Source: Temnopleurus reevesii
Lineage: Eukaryota; Echinodermata; Echinoidea; Temnopleuroida; Temnopleuridae
Assembly: GCA_036244855.1 (NCBI GenBank)
Contig: BQKZ01000673.1
Span: forward strand, 1 to 17,880
Direction of reading: 5' to 3'
Length of the DNA: 17,880 nt
The notes beneath the pieces are model-generated. The model saw only the letters and a list, made by a program, of their open reading frames with translations, was not told where the DNA came from and ran no database searches. Positions 16,939-17,880 of the stretch are shown one piece after another. Each line of letters starts with the position of its first letter. Position 1 is the stretch's first letter. A program made the position numbers and the translations under genes.

Positions 16939-17470
16939 CATTACACGCTTGTATCTATGTGAGTTAGGAAAAAAATGTGCTACCCGTGGATGGTCATTTG
17001 TAATTTATCAGCATTATGAAATAAAAGTCATGTGACTGCTTTTTATCCTCTAAATCACAAAATTATAATAAAGTTTTTGTGTCAGGGGAGTTTTATCATA
17101 AGGTAATTTTCTTAATTCAAACATTCCATCTATAAATACAATTGAGATTTAAAGATAAATCTATGATCCAATTGGTTTTGTGTTGTGTGTTTTTATGCAG
17201 TTACTAGCAATTGCATTGTGGCACCGCAGTAAGTTTTTATTCCCTCTTTTTAAATTTGAAAAACAAAGCTTACATTGTCAATGATTCCAATTAGTTTTCT
17301 CATGAGTTTTCATTGTCTGAAAGCTATAACTCATAATGCACAGGTCATACTACAGTTTTTCAGAATTACATTTCAACGAAATGATACCTGTATGTCTCCC
17401 TTTAATATCGTTGTTTGGTGAAAACACTAGAGCCAGCTTGCTTCTACTCAATTAGAAATTCCCTAGGGCC
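16939..17470. other. AT-rich interval, nothing recognised
   Basis: About 530 bp with no ORF of note, RNA or shared repeat. Confidence 0.45.
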
Positions 17471-17530
17471 CTTCTGGTCTAGCGGTTGTATTCATTAGGA
17501 GTGGTTAAATTGACTTCGCAAATTCCACAT
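17466..17530 (+). pseudogene. tRNA-like scrap, possible relic of a second SINE family
   Basis: CCCTTCTGGTCTAGCGGTTG contains a good A box (TGGTCTAGCGG, 17475-17485) of the type seen in Glu-like tRNA genes. About 30 bp further on, CTTCGCAAATTCC could be a ruined B box. The expected stems do not form, so it is not a functional tRNA. A chance match is possible. Confidence 0.3.
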
Positions 17531-17540
17531 ATTCATATAA

Positions 17541-17880
17541 TTTGATCATAAGCCGGCGCTGCACTAGCCCGAGTTTCCTTGATCTCGAGCTTTTAGTCCG
17601 ATCAACCATCTTTGCAATTAATCTCGAGATTGGCAATCTTGGTCTGCATTATAGCGAGTTTGGAATCTCGAGCTTGACGGACTTAGCTCTCTTTCCTCAG
17701 CGCGAGCTGCATAAGCCCGCTCTCCGAGCTTGGTCTAGTTCTGGAGCATGCGCAGTCTAGGAAAATAAGCATGTGGTTGTTGTGCGGAGAAACTCGCACG
17801 AAGTGCTCGTCAATGGGCCTGCCATGCTCCGCTGCTCCCACACAACGAATGAATAAATTAGCCCGAGTCGCCGAATTAGC
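17541..17880. repeat. GC-rich cluster of short diverged repeats, continuing past the window end
   Basis: The base composition changes sharply here. The word CTGCA-x-TAGCCCGAG with CTCGAGCTT recurs: CTGCACTAGCCCGAGTTTCC (17558), CTGCATTATAGCGAGTTTGG (17644), CTGCATAAGCCCGCTCTCC (17707), and AATTAGCCCGAGTCGCC near 17860. ATCTCGAG occurs three times (17582, 17621 and 17665). The plus-strand ORF at 17542-17760 lies inside and looks incidental. It may be one end of a transposon, but the other end is not in view. Confidence 0.5.

Overview
The window looks like AT-rich, non-coding DNA from a marine invertebrate, most likely an echinoderm and probably a sea urchin. The main reasons are several copies of a tRNA-derived SINE whose tail reads GCGCTATATAAA followed by (ATT)n, many short foldback (MITE-type) DNA transposons, and a repeat carrying GGAC runs and a CCTCCG/CGGAGG hairpin. 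That assignment rests on family recognition from memory; no search was possible. I found no protein-coding gene, no splice-supported exon series, no rRNA and no functional tRNA. The only recognisable protein-coding trace is a roughly 40-codon relic of a LINE reverse transcriptase. The window is best read as an intron or intergenic interval that has collected transposons.

Layout. Positions 1-156 hold the right part of a foldback element ending at a TTAA site, which cuts the LINE fragment (158-290, minus). Positions 333-1067 are a tandem array with a period of about 158 bp that runs into a GGAC repeat and hairpin. Positions 1160-1711 are a 552-bp TTAA-flanked element with long inverted ends. 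A palindromic element at about 2175-2576 was split by a second transposon (2309-2544) with a clear target duplication. A TTAA foldback (3127-3218), a full SINE (3505-3809) and a MITE with an 8-bp target duplication (4084-4291) follow. Next come another TTAA foldback (4762-4890), a palindromic element (5543-5681), a GGCCTTGG/TGCCC-rich repeat (6210-6405), a third palindromic copy (7983-8122) with a possible hAT end beside it, and a second 8-bp-TSD MITE (8794-9020). A 320-bp pyrimidine tract, a 140-bp-offset duplication (10081-10314), an inverse SINE (12300-12580) and a third TTAA foldback (12818-12945) lie further right. The last part has a decayed tandem array with a period near 120 bp (14530-15070), two more inverse SINE copies, a tRNA-like scrap and a GC-rich cluster of short repeats running off the window end.

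How the parts relate. None of the DNA elements has a visible transposase, so all would depend on enzymes encoded elsewhere. The foldback elements at 1-156, 3127, 4762 and 12818 share outer ends related to GGCCCCAGTCACATAGG and TTAA-type flanks, which suggests they use the same kind of transposase. The two elements at 4084 and 8794 share CTAGTCTG-type ends and 8-bp duplications, as in hAT elements. The SINEs fall into two tail types. The stretches between these elements look like unremarkable AT-rich DNA. I did not find a new multi-gene system here; the most interesting content is transposon structure.
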